From IMG/VR virus record IMGVR_UViG_3300025112_006667, positions 1 to 37,532 of that record: a stretch of DNA of 37,532 bases; one strand, written 5' to 3'. Numbering within the stretch: the first letter of the stretch is position 1; each line of letters begins with the position of its first letter. The position numbers were made by a program, and so were the translations under genes. Below the pieces are notes generated by a model that was given only the letters and a program-made list of their open reading frames with translations, had not been told where the DNA came from and searched no databases. This document shows, in pieces, positions 15,529 through 23,352 of the stretch. The DNA is from a virus.

Positions 15529-16481
15529 TGGATTTCATTCAAAGTGGTTGTGTTGTGCTGGATAAAGTGTTGGGTGGTGGATGGGCTCTTGGAAGGGTAG
15601 TCAATGTGATTGGGGATCAGGCCACTGGGAAAACCTTACTTGCTGAAGAAGCGTGTGCAAATTTTGTGGGTGGGTTCCCGAAAGGGGAGGTTTACTACCA
15701 TGAGGCGGAGGCGGCTTTTGATTTTGAACATGCGAGTTCTTTAGGAATCCCCATTGAGAAGATTACTTTTATCGATGATATATTTACGGTGGATGGATTG
15801 TTTGAAAGTGTAAAATCTGTGGCAAAAGCGAATGACAAACCTAAACTTTACATTGTGGATTCCCTCGATGCTTTATCAGCGACAGAGGACAGTAAAAAAG
15901 ATATTAATGAGCCGGGGTATGCAGGCCCTCGGAAAGCTCAAAAAATGTCCGAAATGTTTAGAAAATTAATATCCGAGATAAGTGATAGCAAAATGTGCCT
16001 TATGATTATTTCCCAAGTTAGGGATAATATTGGGGTGCAATTTGGTCAGAAGAAAACCAGATCTGGTGGGAGAGCTTTAGATTTTTATTCCTCCCAGATT
16101 TTATGGTTGGCAGATTTGGGGGGTGAAACAAAACAAATAAAGGGAATGAAAAAAGTGATCGGTAGGAAAATAAGAGCCAAGTGTAGCAAAAATAAAGTTG
16201 GGTTGCCCCATCGGGAATGTAATTTTTCCATTCTTTTTGGTTACGGGATTAATGATATAAAGGCATCTGCCGAATGGTTACAAAAAGTAGATGGTGGTGT
16301 GGATGATTTGGATTTGCCTGTGAAAAAATCCCAAGGAAGAATTGTTTTAGATATTGATGCATTGTTTGAGTCATCATTGGATCCCAGATCAAAAATTACT
16401 GGGATAATTAAACGGAGGGTTAATAAACTTTGGGAAGAAATTGAGAAAGAATTTTTACCTAAGAGAGGGAAATATAAATGA
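15528..16481 (+). CDS. RecA/UvsX-like recombinase
   Basis: 317 aa. Walker A GDQATGKT (29-36), an EAEAAFDFEHA segment corresponding to the RecA 'E96' region, Walker B KLYIVDSLDAL, then LMIISQVRDNIGVQF (L1 loop region with the sensor Gln) and GGRALDFYSSQILWL. It should form filaments on single-stranded DNA and drive strand exchange, working with the gp32-like SSB just upstream. It starts at GLGGGW-type Rossmann-like residues without the long N-terminal helix of bacterial RecA, as in UvsX. It is the last gene with the G-rich codon style of the left module. Confidence 0.9.
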   Translation: MDFIQSGCVVLDKVLGGGWALGRVVNVIGDQATGKTLLAEEACANFVGGFPKGEVYYHEAEAAFDFEHASSLGIPIEKITFIDDIFTVDGLFESVKSVAKANDKPKLYIVDSLDALSATEDSKKDINEPGYAGPRKAQKMSEMFRKLISEISDSKMCLMIISQVRDNIGVQFGQKKTRSGGRALDFYSSQILWLADLGGETKQIKGMKKVIGRKIRAKCSKNKVGLPHRECNFSILFGYGINDIKASAEWLQKVDGGVDDLDLPVKKSQGRIVLDIDALFESSLDPRSKITGIIKRRVNKLWEEIEKEFLPKRGKYK

Positions 16482-17491
16482 GGGTTTTGATCACTGGTGT
16501 TACTGGTTTTGTTGGAAGTCATTTGGCAGAACATATTTTAAATCTACAAGAAGAGCATGAGGTATATGGGCTTTGTAGATGGAGAAGTAATCGGGAAAAT
16601 TTAAAAAGTTGTATTAATCAAATTAAATTAGTGGAAGGTGATTTGTTAGATTTTTCTTCCTTAATAAGAGTATTAGGGAAATCTAAACCTGATATTATTT
16701 TTCATCTTGCTGCACAATCTTATGTGAAAACTTCTTTTACCTCTCCAATAGATACTTTACAAAGAAATGTAATTGGAACTTGTAATTTGTTGGAGGCAGT
16801 CCGTTTTCGACACGCTATAGGAGAGATTGACCCTGTAATACAAATTGCTTCTTCATCAGAGGTGTATGGGGAAGTGTTAAAAGAAGACCAACCTACAAAT
16901 GAGTTGACTCCATTAAAACCAGTATCTCCATACGCTGTTAGTAAGGTAGCTGAGGATATGTTGGGTTATCAATATCATCAAAGTTATGGAATTAAAATAT
17001 TAAGGACAAGATTATTTAGCCATAGTGGAGCAAGGAGAGGAGATGTATTTGTCTTATCAGCTTTTGCAAAACAAATTGTTGGAATTGAATTAGGATTACT
17101 GAAGGAAATGAAAGTCGGGAATCTTTATTCAAGTAGAACTTTTATGGATGTTCGGGATGCTGTAAGAGCTTATTGGTTATTAGTAACTAAAGTTAAAGAC
17201 TATGGGGAAGTTTTTAATATCGGAGGAGATAAGGAAATTACTATACGCCATATTTTAAAAAAATTACTTGAGCTATCTGACTTGGGAGTAGAATTTGATA
17301 GGGTTAGTATTGATAAAAAATTAATAAGACTTTCTGATGTTACAACTCAGATTCCAGATTCTTCAAAGTTTAGAAAGCTGACAGGGTGGGAACCTTTATA
17401 CAGTATTGATGACACGCTTTATTCTATCTTAACTTATTGGAGGGAGGAGTTAAAAATTAATCCTTGGAAAGTCAAAAGTGTTGATAAGTGA
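16478..17491 (+). CDS. NAD(P)-dependent nucleotide-sugar 4,6-dehydratase, GDP-mannose 4,6-dehydratase-like
   Basis: 337 aa. Extended SDR: cofactor loop GVTGFVGS (7-14), FHLAAQSYVKTSF, SSSEVYGEV with a Ser in the catalytic region, and PYAVSKVAEDM giving Tyr152/Lys156. LRTRLFSHSGARRGDVFV and the overall length match the GMD family, which includes GDP-heptose dehydratases. Reaction: NDP-hexose or NDP-heptose to the 4-keto-6-deoxy form. It overlaps the recombinase stop and begins the sugar module. With the HddA/HddC-like genes at 28.4-30.1 kb, the substrate may be GDP-manno-heptose instead of GDP-mannose; the sequence alone cannot decide. Confidence 0.85.
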   Translation: MRVLITGVTGFVGSHLAEHILNLQEEHEVYGLCRWRSNRENLKSCINQIKLVEGDLLDFSSLIRVLGKSKPDIIFHLAAQSYVKTSFTSPIDTLQRNVIGTCNLLEAVRFRHAIGEIDPVIQIASSSEVYGEVLKEDQPTNELTPLKPVSPYAVSKVAEDMLGYQYHQSYGIKILRTRLFSHSGARRGDVFVLSAFAKQIVGIELGLLKEMKVGNLYSSRTFMDVRDAVRAYWLLVTKVKDYGEVFNIGGDKEITIRHILKKLLELSDLGVEFDRVSIDKKLIRLSDVTTQIPDSSKFRKLTGWEPLYSIDDTLYSILTYWREELKINPWKVKSVDK

Positions 17492-17506
17492 AGAAAGGAG
17501 GGTGAA

Positions 17507-17908
17507 ATGTTCGCACAAATACTTGGGACTATAGTTGTAACAGGAATAATTTTTGGTGTTTTATACTGGATTATTAATAAATCTTTTAAAAAGAAAGGAG
17601 GTGTGTCTATTGAAGAAAAAGAAGAGCTTTTAAGAAAGAAGGAAGAAGAATTAGTCAAAGCAAGAAGCAAAGTACAAGTTTTAAAAAATGAAGTAGGGGT
17701 GACTAAAGAGGTTATTGAAATTGACAATGGTCCATATATTACTGAAACACAGGAAAGAGAAATTCTTGACCCTACTGATTTAACAGGAAAAAGTAAAATA
17801 AGAGTGAAAGTGAAATTACCAAAAGTAGATTCAGATGGAAATAAATTAAGAGAGCCAAATCCTTTAGCAGGTACTGGTAGGGGTACAGATGGGTGGAAGT
17901 CAAAGTGA
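17507..17908 (+). CDS. Membrane-anchored protein with coiled coil, unknown
   Basis: 133 aa, preceded by GAAAGGAGGGTG. An N-terminal transmembrane helix (QILGTIVVTGIIFGVLYWII, about 4-23) is followed by KSFKKK, which by the positive-inside rule puts the rest in the cytoplasm. Residues 35-60 (EEKEELLRKKEEELVKARSK) form a short coiled coil. The C-terminal half contains TETQEREILDPTDLTG and KIRVKVKLPKVDSDGNKL, a beta-rich segment. I recognise no family. Confidence 0.75.
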   Translation: MFAQILGTIVVTGIIFGVLYWIINKSFKKKGGVSIEEKEELLRKKEEELVKARSKVQVLKNEVGVTKEVIEIDNGPYITETQEREILDPTDLTGKSKIRVKVKLPKVDSDGNKLREPNPLAGTGRGTDGWKSK

Positions 17909-18008
17909 AGGAGATAGTAATGGAGCAAATGCTTTGATTAATTTATTAACAGCTAAGACTGCAGTAAAATATACATTTAATCAGAAAAAATATGGAACAG
18001 TTAATTAA
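17889..18008 (+). CDS. Possible small ORF overlapping the preceding gene
   Basis: 39 aa (MGGSQSEGDSNGANALINLL...) from an ATG 20 bases before the upstream stop, in another frame, ending at TAA 18006-18008. The only RBS candidate is the weak TAGGGGT. It fills an otherwise empty 130-base gap in a tightly packed region. A Gly/Ser/Asn start followed by an amphipathic helix is seen. I cannot exclude chance. Confidence 0.4.
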   Translation: MGGSQSEGDSNGANALINLLTAKTAVKYTFNQKKYGTVN

Positions 18009-18038
18009 TCTAAATCTGCCTTTATAGGAAATATCAAT

Positions 18039-18272
18039 ATGATCACAAAAGACAAATTTACAAAAGAATTTTTCAATTTCATGAGTCGTGATTATGTTCA
18101 AAAATTTGCGATGATTGAGGAATTTGCAAGACTGGAAAAAACAAGTTCGGCAGTAATTTTATTCAAGTTCATTGCTTTTAATTATGATCTTTTTCTAAAG
18201 GGTGAGGAGTGCTTCGGAGAAAAAGATATAGGTCTTGATATGGCAATTAAATCTAAAGAAACTCCAAAATGA
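18039..18272 (+). CDS. Small protein of unknown function before the E1 alpha gene
   Basis: 77 aa, Phe-rich (FTKEFFNFMSRDY, SSAVILFKFIAFNYDLF). TAGGAAAT is the probable RBS. It overlaps the E1 alpha start by four bases (ATGA), so the two are coupled. It has no domain I recognise; the length and position are compatible with an acyl-carrier-like partner, but the Ser-attachment motif (DSL) of such proteins is absent. Confidence 0.6.
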   Translation: MITKDKFTKEFFNFMSRDYVQKFAMIEEFARLEKTSSAVILFKFIAFNYDLFLKGEECFGEKDIGLDMAIKSKETPK

Positions 18273-19138
18273 ATATTGAGTTAGAGCTTTACAAAAAAAT
18301 GTATCTCATCAGAGCATGTGAGAATGCAATAATAAGAGAATATAATAATGACGGTATGAAGACTCCCATGCACATGAGCATGGGTTCTGAGCATATATCA
18401 TCTGCTGTATGTTTATCGCTTGGCGATAGAGCACAAGTTTCCTCTTCGTACCGTTCACATGCTCCTTTTCTTGCAAGGACAGAGGATACTGACCAATTCT
18501 TTTTAGAGATGTACGGCAGAAAAGAGTCTGTTCTTGGAGGAAGAGGCGGTTCAATGCATTTATGTTATCCTGAAAAAGGATTCATAATGTCGTCGGCGAT
18601 AGTGGCAAGTCAGATATCGGTTGCTTGTGGCTATGCTTGGGCAAATAAACAAAAAAAGAATGATAAGATTGTAGTGGTATTTTTTGGTGATGGTGCAGTT
18701 CAGGAAGGTGCATTTTGGGAAAGTGTTAATATTGCGTTTCTTTATGATTTACCTATTATTTTTGTTTGTGAAGATAATGGCTTGGCAGTACATTCAAAAT
18801 TGAATACTGTATTGTGCTATATGGATTTACATCGTAGTAATTATGGTTGGTTCGGTGTTTGTGACTATAGTAGTATTTATTATAAAGTTTGTAAGAATAA
18901 AACAACCCCGTTGTTTCTTCATTGTAGTTATCATCGTATGCTTGAGCATGTTGGTATCAATGAAGATTATGATGAAGGATATAGAGTAAAACCAGATATA
19001 ACAACTGTTGATCCTGTGTTGATGTTAGAAAAACAGTTAATAAAAGATATAGTTGATGCAGGTGTTGTAAGTGGAATTGAGTATAATATAAATAAGAAAG
19101 TTAATAAGAGTTTAGAAAAAGTGAAAAGTACAGTATGA
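18269..19138 (+). CDS. Thiamine-diphosphate dehydrogenase/transferase E1 component, alpha subunit
   Basis: 289 aa. Typical E1 alpha features are present: YRSHAPFLAR, then GGRGGSMHL, then the ThDP/magnesium motif GDG at 140-142 (FFGDGAVQEGAFWESVNIAF) ending in CEDN at 167-170. The region after the cofactor motif is shorter than in pyruvate dehydrogenase E1 alpha (about 360 aa), and the serine-containing phosphorylation loops are trimmed. With the beta subunit at 19800 it should form a heterotetramer that decarboxylates a 2-oxo acid. No E2 or E3 gene is seen, so transfer of the two-carbon unit to a sugar or another acceptor is more likely than acyl-CoA synthesis. An HNH endonuclease gene separates the two subunit genes. 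Confidence 0.85.
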   Translation: MNIELELYKKMYLIRACENAIIREYNNDGMKTPMHMSMGSEHISSAVCLSLGDRAQVSSSYRSHAPFLARTEDTDQFFLEMYGRKESVLGGRGGSMHLCYPEKGFIMSSAIVASQISVACGYAWANKQKKNDKIVVVFFGDGAVQEGAFWESVNIAFLYDLPIIFVCEDNGLAVHSKLNTVLCYMDLHRSNYGWFGVCDYSSIYYKVCKNKTTPLFLHCSYHRMLEHVGINEDYDEGYRVKPDITTVDPVLMLEKQLIKDIVDAGVVSGIEYNINKKVNKSLEKVKSTV

Positions 19139-19812
19139 GAACAATAAATCTACTAAAAAAGTTTTGTGAATGTGGTTGTAGTGAATTTCCTATTTGGAAT
19201 AAGTATAATCAGAGGTTTAATACCTTTATTAATGGGCATCAGAATAGAGGTAGTAATAATCCTTTTCTTGGTAAAAAACATTCTAAAGAATCACTTATTA
19301 AAATGAGTTTAAATAGTCCAGATTATTTAGGTAAAAATAATCCTTTTTATGGAAGGAATCATACGAAAGAAACGAAGGAGCTCAATAGAAAAGCTCATAT
19401 TGGTAGAAAACATTCTAAAGCAACTATAGAAAAAATTAGAAATGCTACTGTTGGTAAAAATAATGGTATGTACGGAAAGAATCATAGTAAAGAAACCAGA
19501 GAAAAGATAAGTCTGAATCGTATATATTCTTTAGGGAAAGACCATCCTAACTGGGTAGGCGGTGTTTCTTTTGAGCCATATGGGATAGAATTTAATGAAA
19601 AGTTAAAAGAGGAAATTAGAAAAAGAGATAATTATACTTGCCAAGAATGCGGAATTAAACAGGAAGAATTAGATTATAAGTTAGGAGTACATCATATTGA
19701 TTATAATAAAAAGAATAGTGTGTCAGAAAATCTAATTTCCTTATGTAAGAAATGTCATATGAAAACTAATTACAATAGGGCTTTTTGGGTTAAAAGATTA
19801 TGCAGAAATTGA
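19135..19812 (+). CDS. HNH homing endonuclease with NUMOD3-type repeats
   Basis: 225 aa. The middle has several copies of a DNA-binding NUMOD3 repeat (NPFLGKKHSKESLIKMS, NPFYGRNHTKETKELNRKA, IGRKHSKATIEKI, MYGKNHSKETREKIS). The C-terminus is an HNH nuclease: YTCQECG, LGVHHIDYNKKNS, NLISLCKKCHMKTN, with two CxxC zinc pairs. The gene is placed neatly between the E1 subunits, overlapping the first by four bases and the second by 13, so it is free-standing instead of inside an intron. It cuts DNA lacking it and spreads itself. The E1 genes appear intact around it. Confidence 0.9.
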   Translation: MRTINLLKKFCECGCSEFPIWNKYNQRFNTFINGHQNRGSNNPFLGKKHSKESLIKMSLNSPDYLGKNNPFYGRNHTKETKELNRKAHIGRKHSKATIEKIRNATVGKNNGMYGKNHSKETREKISLNRIYSLGKDHPNWVGGVSFEPYGIEFNEKLKEEIRKRDNYTCQECGIKQEELDYKLGVHHIDYNKKNSVSENLISLCKKCHMKTNYNRAFWVKRLCRN

Positions 19813-20867
19813 CTTATGCAGAAGCAATAAGAACAACTTTAATACAGGAAATGGAACGAGATAAAAATGTTTTCTGTTATGGAATAGGTTGTGATGATTT
19901 TAAGGGAATATTTGGTACAACTATAGGATTACAAGAAAAGTTCGGTAAAAATAGAGTGTTCGATACTCCGCTTAGTGAAGATTCGCTTACTGGGTTTGGG
20001 ATAGGGGCAGCAATGAATGGCATGAGACCTGTACAAATACATATTAGAGCAGATTTTGCTTTGCTTGCTATGAATCAGATAATTAATATGATGTCTGGTA
20101 TTCAGTATATGAGCAATAATCAACTATTATGCCCAATAGTTATAAGGATAATAATTGGAAGAGGATGGGGGCAAGGTTTTCAGCATAGTAAAAGTTTATT
20201 TTCTTTATTTACTCATGTACCCGGATTGATAGTTATAGCCCCTTCAAATCCAATAGATATGAAAGGGATGTTGACTAAGGCAATTAGAAGTAATAGTCCT
20301 GTTATTTGTTTTGAACATAGATGGTTGTATTGGCAAGAGCAAGAAGTTCATCCTTGTGTTTTGGAATCTGATTTTGAACAGCCTTTTCAAACTGTAGTAC
20401 ATCCTTATAGGTCTGATGGTGAAGCAGATATAACTTTATTAAGTTATTCGTGGGGGGTAGTTGAGTGTAAAAAAGCTGCAGATGTTTTATGGAGTAAGTG
20501 TTCTGTGAAGACTAATATAATAGATTTAAAAAGGTTATCTAATCTTGATATAGATTTAATAGTCAGTTGTATTAACACAGATGAATGTATTATTGTTGAG
20601 GATGATTGGTTGAGCAATAGTGTTGGGGCTGGGTTCTTAGCAAAGTATCTCGATGGTAAATTTAATCTTACACATAATCCTATTAATTTTTCAAGAATAG
20701 GTTGGAAGAATACTCCTTGTCCTACTGCAAGACATCTTGAGAATGATTTTTATTATGATGTAAAAGATATAGTTTTAAAAGTTACAAATAGGTTAGGATT
20801 ACGTGTACCTGATCTACGTGATGTAGATTGCTATTCGCATGAAAATAAATTTAAAGGACCATTTTGA
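19800..20867 (+). CDS. Thiamine-diphosphate enzyme E1 component, beta subunit
   Basis: 355 aa. E1 beta/transketolase C-terminal layout: MQKLTYAEAIRTTLIQEMER, RVFDTPLSEDSLTGFGIGAA (the Glu-type segment that contacts the thiazole/aminopyrimidine), GFQHSKSLFSLFTHVPGLIV (with the HS motif), then ICFEHRWLYW and the transketolase-C domain (DIIDLKRL-like NIIDLKRLSNLDIDLI). ARHLENDFYYD near the end is the usual E1 beta C-terminus; PCPTARHLE precedes it. It pairs with the alpha subunit encoded before the HNH gene. The start ATG lies inside the HNH gene, so translation may depend on reading through that gene. Confidence 0.87.
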   Translation: MQKLTYAEAIRTTLIQEMERDKNVFCYGIGCDDFKGIFGTTIGLQEKFGKNRVFDTPLSEDSLTGFGIGAAMNGMRPVQIHIRADFALLAMNQIINMMSGIQYMSNNQLLCPIVIRIIIGRGWGQGFQHSKSLFSLFTHVPGLIVIAPSNPIDMKGMLTKAIRSNSPVICFEHRWLYWQEQEVHPCVLESDFEQPFQTVVHPYRSDGEADITLLSYSWGVVECKKAADVLWSKCSVKTNIIDLKRLSNLDIDLIVSCINTDECIIVEDDWLSNSVGAGFLAKYLDGKFNLTHNPINFSRIGWKNTPCPTARHLENDFYYDVKDIVLKVTNRLGLRVPDLRDVDCYSHENKFKGPF

Positions 20868-20868
20868 T

Positions 20869-21057
20869 ATGAGTACAAAAATATATTTTGCTTGGAGAGT
20901 CCCGATATCTAAATTGAATGAAACATTTGATTTTGTTAAACCTCAAATTTATAAAAATGGAGAAGAGATACTAAAGAGGTTGATGGCTAATGTTTTAGAA
21001 AAAGTTATTAATGAATATAGAATGATAAATCTATTAATTAGAAAGGAGAAAGTATGA
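20869..21057 (+). CDS. Small protein of unknown function
   Basis: 62 aa from the ATG at 20869, one base after the E1 beta stop; AAAGGACC precedes it. A longer in-frame reading starting inside E1 beta is less likely. The sequence (TKIYFAWRVPISKLNETFDF) is helical with a charged C-terminus. It overlaps the next gene by four bases. No family recognised. Confidence 0.6.
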   Translation: MSTKIYFAWRVPISKLNETFDFVKPQIYKNGEEILKRLMANVLEKVINEYRMINLLIRKEKV

Positions 21058-21638
21058 AGAAGAAATATTCAGAAATTGTTTGCGTTGTTGATCGTTCAGG
21101 CTCTATGGGGGCTATTGTGAATGATGCAATAGGTGGATTTAATACATTTTTAAAGGAGCAGAAAAAAGTAAAGGGAGAGGCGACTCTTACATATGCACAA
21201 TTTGATACTGAATACGAAATTATTCATGAGAATAAACCATTAAAAAAAGTTCCTGATTTAACTGATAAAACTTACCAACCAAGAGGAGCTACTGCTTTAT
21301 TGGATGCTGTTGGTAAAACAATAAATGAAGTAGGTAAAAGGATTGATGGTTTGAAAAAAAGTCAACAGCCTAAGAAGGTGATATTTGCAATTTTGACTGA
21401 TGGTGAAGAGAACTCAAGTAGGGAATTTAAAAGAGAACAGATTTTGGAAATGATAAAGGAAAAGAAGGAAAAATTGAAATGGGAATTTATTTTTCTTGCA
21501 GCTAATCAAGATGCTATACAGGCTGGTATGTCAATGGGTATTCAAGCAAAAGATTCATTTAATTTTGATGCAACAAAAAAAGGTGTTAGGTCTGGTTATG
21601 GAGTTATGTCTAATTGTGTATCAAGTTATAGGAGGTGA
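21054..21638 (+). CDS. Von Willebrand factor A (VWA) domain protein
   Basis: 194 aa, a single VWA domain. The metal-ion-dependent adhesion site is complete: DRSGSM (DxSxS) near residue 13, the Thr in QPRGATALLDAVG, and LTDGEENSS (Asp of the third loop). The pattern VCVVDRSGSMG..N.A..GFNTFL is typical of phage- and bacterial-encoded cytoplasmic VWA proteins, such as those paired with tellurium-resistance or chaperone-like ATPases. It binds a partner through a metal ion; the partner is not evident nearby. GAAAGGAG precedes the ATG. No signal peptide is present. Confidence 0.88.
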   Translation: MKKKYSEIVCVVDRSGSMGAIVNDAIGGFNTFLKEQKKVKGEATLTYAQFDTEYEIIHENKPLKKVPDLTDKTYQPRGATALLDAVGKTINEVGKRIDGLKKSQQPKKVIFAILTDGEENSSREFKREQILEMIKEKKEKLKWEFIFLAANQDAIQAGMSMGIQAKDSFNFDATKKGVRSGYGVMSNCVSSYRR

Positions 21639-21640
21639 TG

Positions 21641-22351
21641 ATGAGCTGGACAGACAATAAAGCAATAGAACAAATTAAAAAATTAAGAGATGATTTTAAA
21701 GTTGACACTTTGTTTGAGACAGGATCATTTAGAGGAGTTAATGCAGAGCTTCATAGTCATAATTTCGAAGAAGTTGTTACTATTGAAAGTGATGTAAAAA
21801 ATTACGAGAAAGTAAAGCAAAGAATTAATGGAAAACGTAATGTTTTTTGTCTTTTGGCAAATAGTTGGAATTATTTTAAAAGTGTTAGACGACGCTCATT
21901 ACTTGGAAATATGTTCTATCTTGATGCCCACTTTTACCAGCCAAATGCAAAGCCAGAAGATAGGTGGGTGGTTGTTAAAGAACTTCAAGCTTTAAAAGGA
22001 TTGAGAGAGTGTGTAATTATAATACATGATTTTAAATGTTCAGGGCTTGGTCATTTAGTGTATGATGGTGAAGCTTTAGATTGGAATGTAGTTGGTAAAC
22101 ACTTGCAACAAGTCAATCCTAATTTTCATTATTATGTAAATACGAAAGAATATTGTGATATCAATACAGAAGAGACAGTTAAGGATTTATCTATAACAGT
22201 AGATGAAGATGTGCTTGATGGTATAAAGTTTGCCAATAGCTCAGATGTAAAAAGATACAGAGGTATTTTATATGCAACACCAGCACCATTAGATCATCAT
22301 AAATATGATTTAGTAAAATATTTTAAACCAATCATGGCGGAGAATAGATGA
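21641..22351 (+). CDS. SAM-dependent methyltransferase-like protein
   Basis: 236 aa from the third possible start (GTG, ATG, ATG in a row); GGAGG ending five bases before 21641 favours this ATG. The N-terminal half has a Rossmann-like pattern: LFETGSFRGVNAELH (motif I-like), VVTIESDVKNYEKVKQRI (motif II acidic residue), NVFCLLANSWNYF, then FYLDAHFY (motif IV-like), and CVIIIHDFK. This resembles sugar or small-molecule methyltransferases of the FkbM/TylF type. The next gene is also FkbM-like and overlaps it, so the two may act in sequence on one sugar. Confidence 0.7.
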   Translation: MSWTDNKAIEQIKKLRDDFKVDTLFETGSFRGVNAELHSHNFEEVVTIESDVKNYEKVKQRINGKRNVFCLLANSWNYFKSVRRRSLLGNMFYLDAHFYQPNAKPEDRWVVVKELQALKGLRECVIIIHDFKCSGLGHLVYDGEALDWNVVGKHLQQVNPNFHYYVNTKEYCDINTEETVKDLSITVDEDVLDGIKFANSSDVKRYRGILYATPAPLDHHKYDLVKYFKPIMAENR

Positions 22352-23352
22352 AATCAATAACTGATTTTGAAGTAGAAGACAAAGATATAGTATTATTTGT
22401 TATAGGTGCTGGAGCAGGTGGTAGTGCTGCTATTGACTCTGTGGTTACTAAATTTCCATATAGGACAGTTATCTATGCTTTTGAAGCAAGGGAGTTTGGA
22501 GATTATGATAAGAAAGCATATCAACAGTATTTGAATTTAGGGGTTAGAGTTGTAGTAATCAACAGGGCTGTGTCAGGTAAAAGTGGTTTGCAAAAGTTTT
22601 ATTTGAATAAACAAACTCCAAGCAGTTCCTTATTACCACCAAGTGAAAAAACAATAAATGAACATATAGTACCTTTTACTACTGATAGGAAAATTACTAC
22701 GTGGGGTGAGAATACTGAGCTTGATAAGGTAGTTGAGTTAGATGCGATAACATTAAAAGAATTTATAGATAAAGAAGGAGTAACACCTGATTTAATAGTA
22801 GCTGATGTGCAAGGTATGGAATTGGAAGTTATAAAAGGAATGGGAGATTATATTAAAGATGTAGGTGCTTTATTTACAGAAGTAGAATTTTATGAAATAT
22901 ACAAAGGACAGGCTTTATTTTCAGATCAAACTGAATACTATGAAGCAAATAATATAAGGCTAGCTGATCTTTATGGATTACAAAGATGGCATCCTGGTCC
23001 TGCAGCAGGAGGTGGGTTTTTAACAGTAGGTGAAGCATTGTGGATGAGAACAGTAGATTCAATGTTTGAAGAAAGTGATGATTTAAAACTTATTAAACAG
23101 GCAGCAATAGCTTTTTGTTACGAGAAATTGTCTTATACTTATGCAATATTAGAAAGACTTTGTATAGAAAAAGGAGATACAGAAGTTATAAGAAATGATA
23201 TAAGAGATATGTGTGATAGTTTCGGTTACAACAGGTTGGTTAAACTTCATCATCATATAAATGCAAATTTGAATAATTATAAAACAGATAATCAATTCTT
23301 TTTAAAAAATACTGGGGAGGCACTACAAATAAGAAGCGATGTCAAATCTTAA
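22348..23352 (+). CDS. FkbM-family methyltransferase
   Basis: 334 aa. FkbM landmarks: FVIGAGAGGSAAIDSV (glycine-rich SAM loop), IYAFEAREFGDYDKKAYQQY, VVINRAVSGKSGLQKFYLN, then VVELDAITLKEFIDKEG and DLIVADVQGMELEVIKGMGD, the 'D..LiK.DvEG.E..vl.G' signature. ALFTEVEFYEIYKGQ and RLADLYGLQRW follow. FkbM enzymes O-methylate hydroxyl groups on sugars or polyketides. Family members occur in capsule heptose loci, in line with the other genes here. About 100 residues after the catalytic domain are extra helices of unknown role. Confidence 0.85.
   Translation: MKSITDFEVEDKDIVLFVIGAGAGGSAAIDSVVTKFPYRTVIYAFEAREFGDYDKKAYQQYLNLGVRVVVINRAVSGKSGLQKFYLNKQTPSSSLLPPSEKTINEHIVPFTTDRKITTWGENTELDKVVELDAITLKEFIDKEGVTPDLIVADVQGMELEVIKGMGDYIKDVGALFTEVEFYEIYKGQALFSDQTEYYEANNIRLADLYGLQRWHPGPAAGGGFLTVGEALWMRTVDSMFEESDDLKLIKQAAIAFCYEKLSYTYAILERLCIEKGDTEVIRNDIRDMCDSFGYNRLVKLHHHINANLNNYKTDNQFFLKNTGEALQIRSDVKS

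Noticed and set aside
9849-17928. Long minus-strand ORFs such as 9849-10340, 15216-15542 and 17434-17928
   Set aside because: They lie antisense to well-supported genes, show low-complexity Ser/Phe/Leu-rich translations from the complement, and lack RBS sites.
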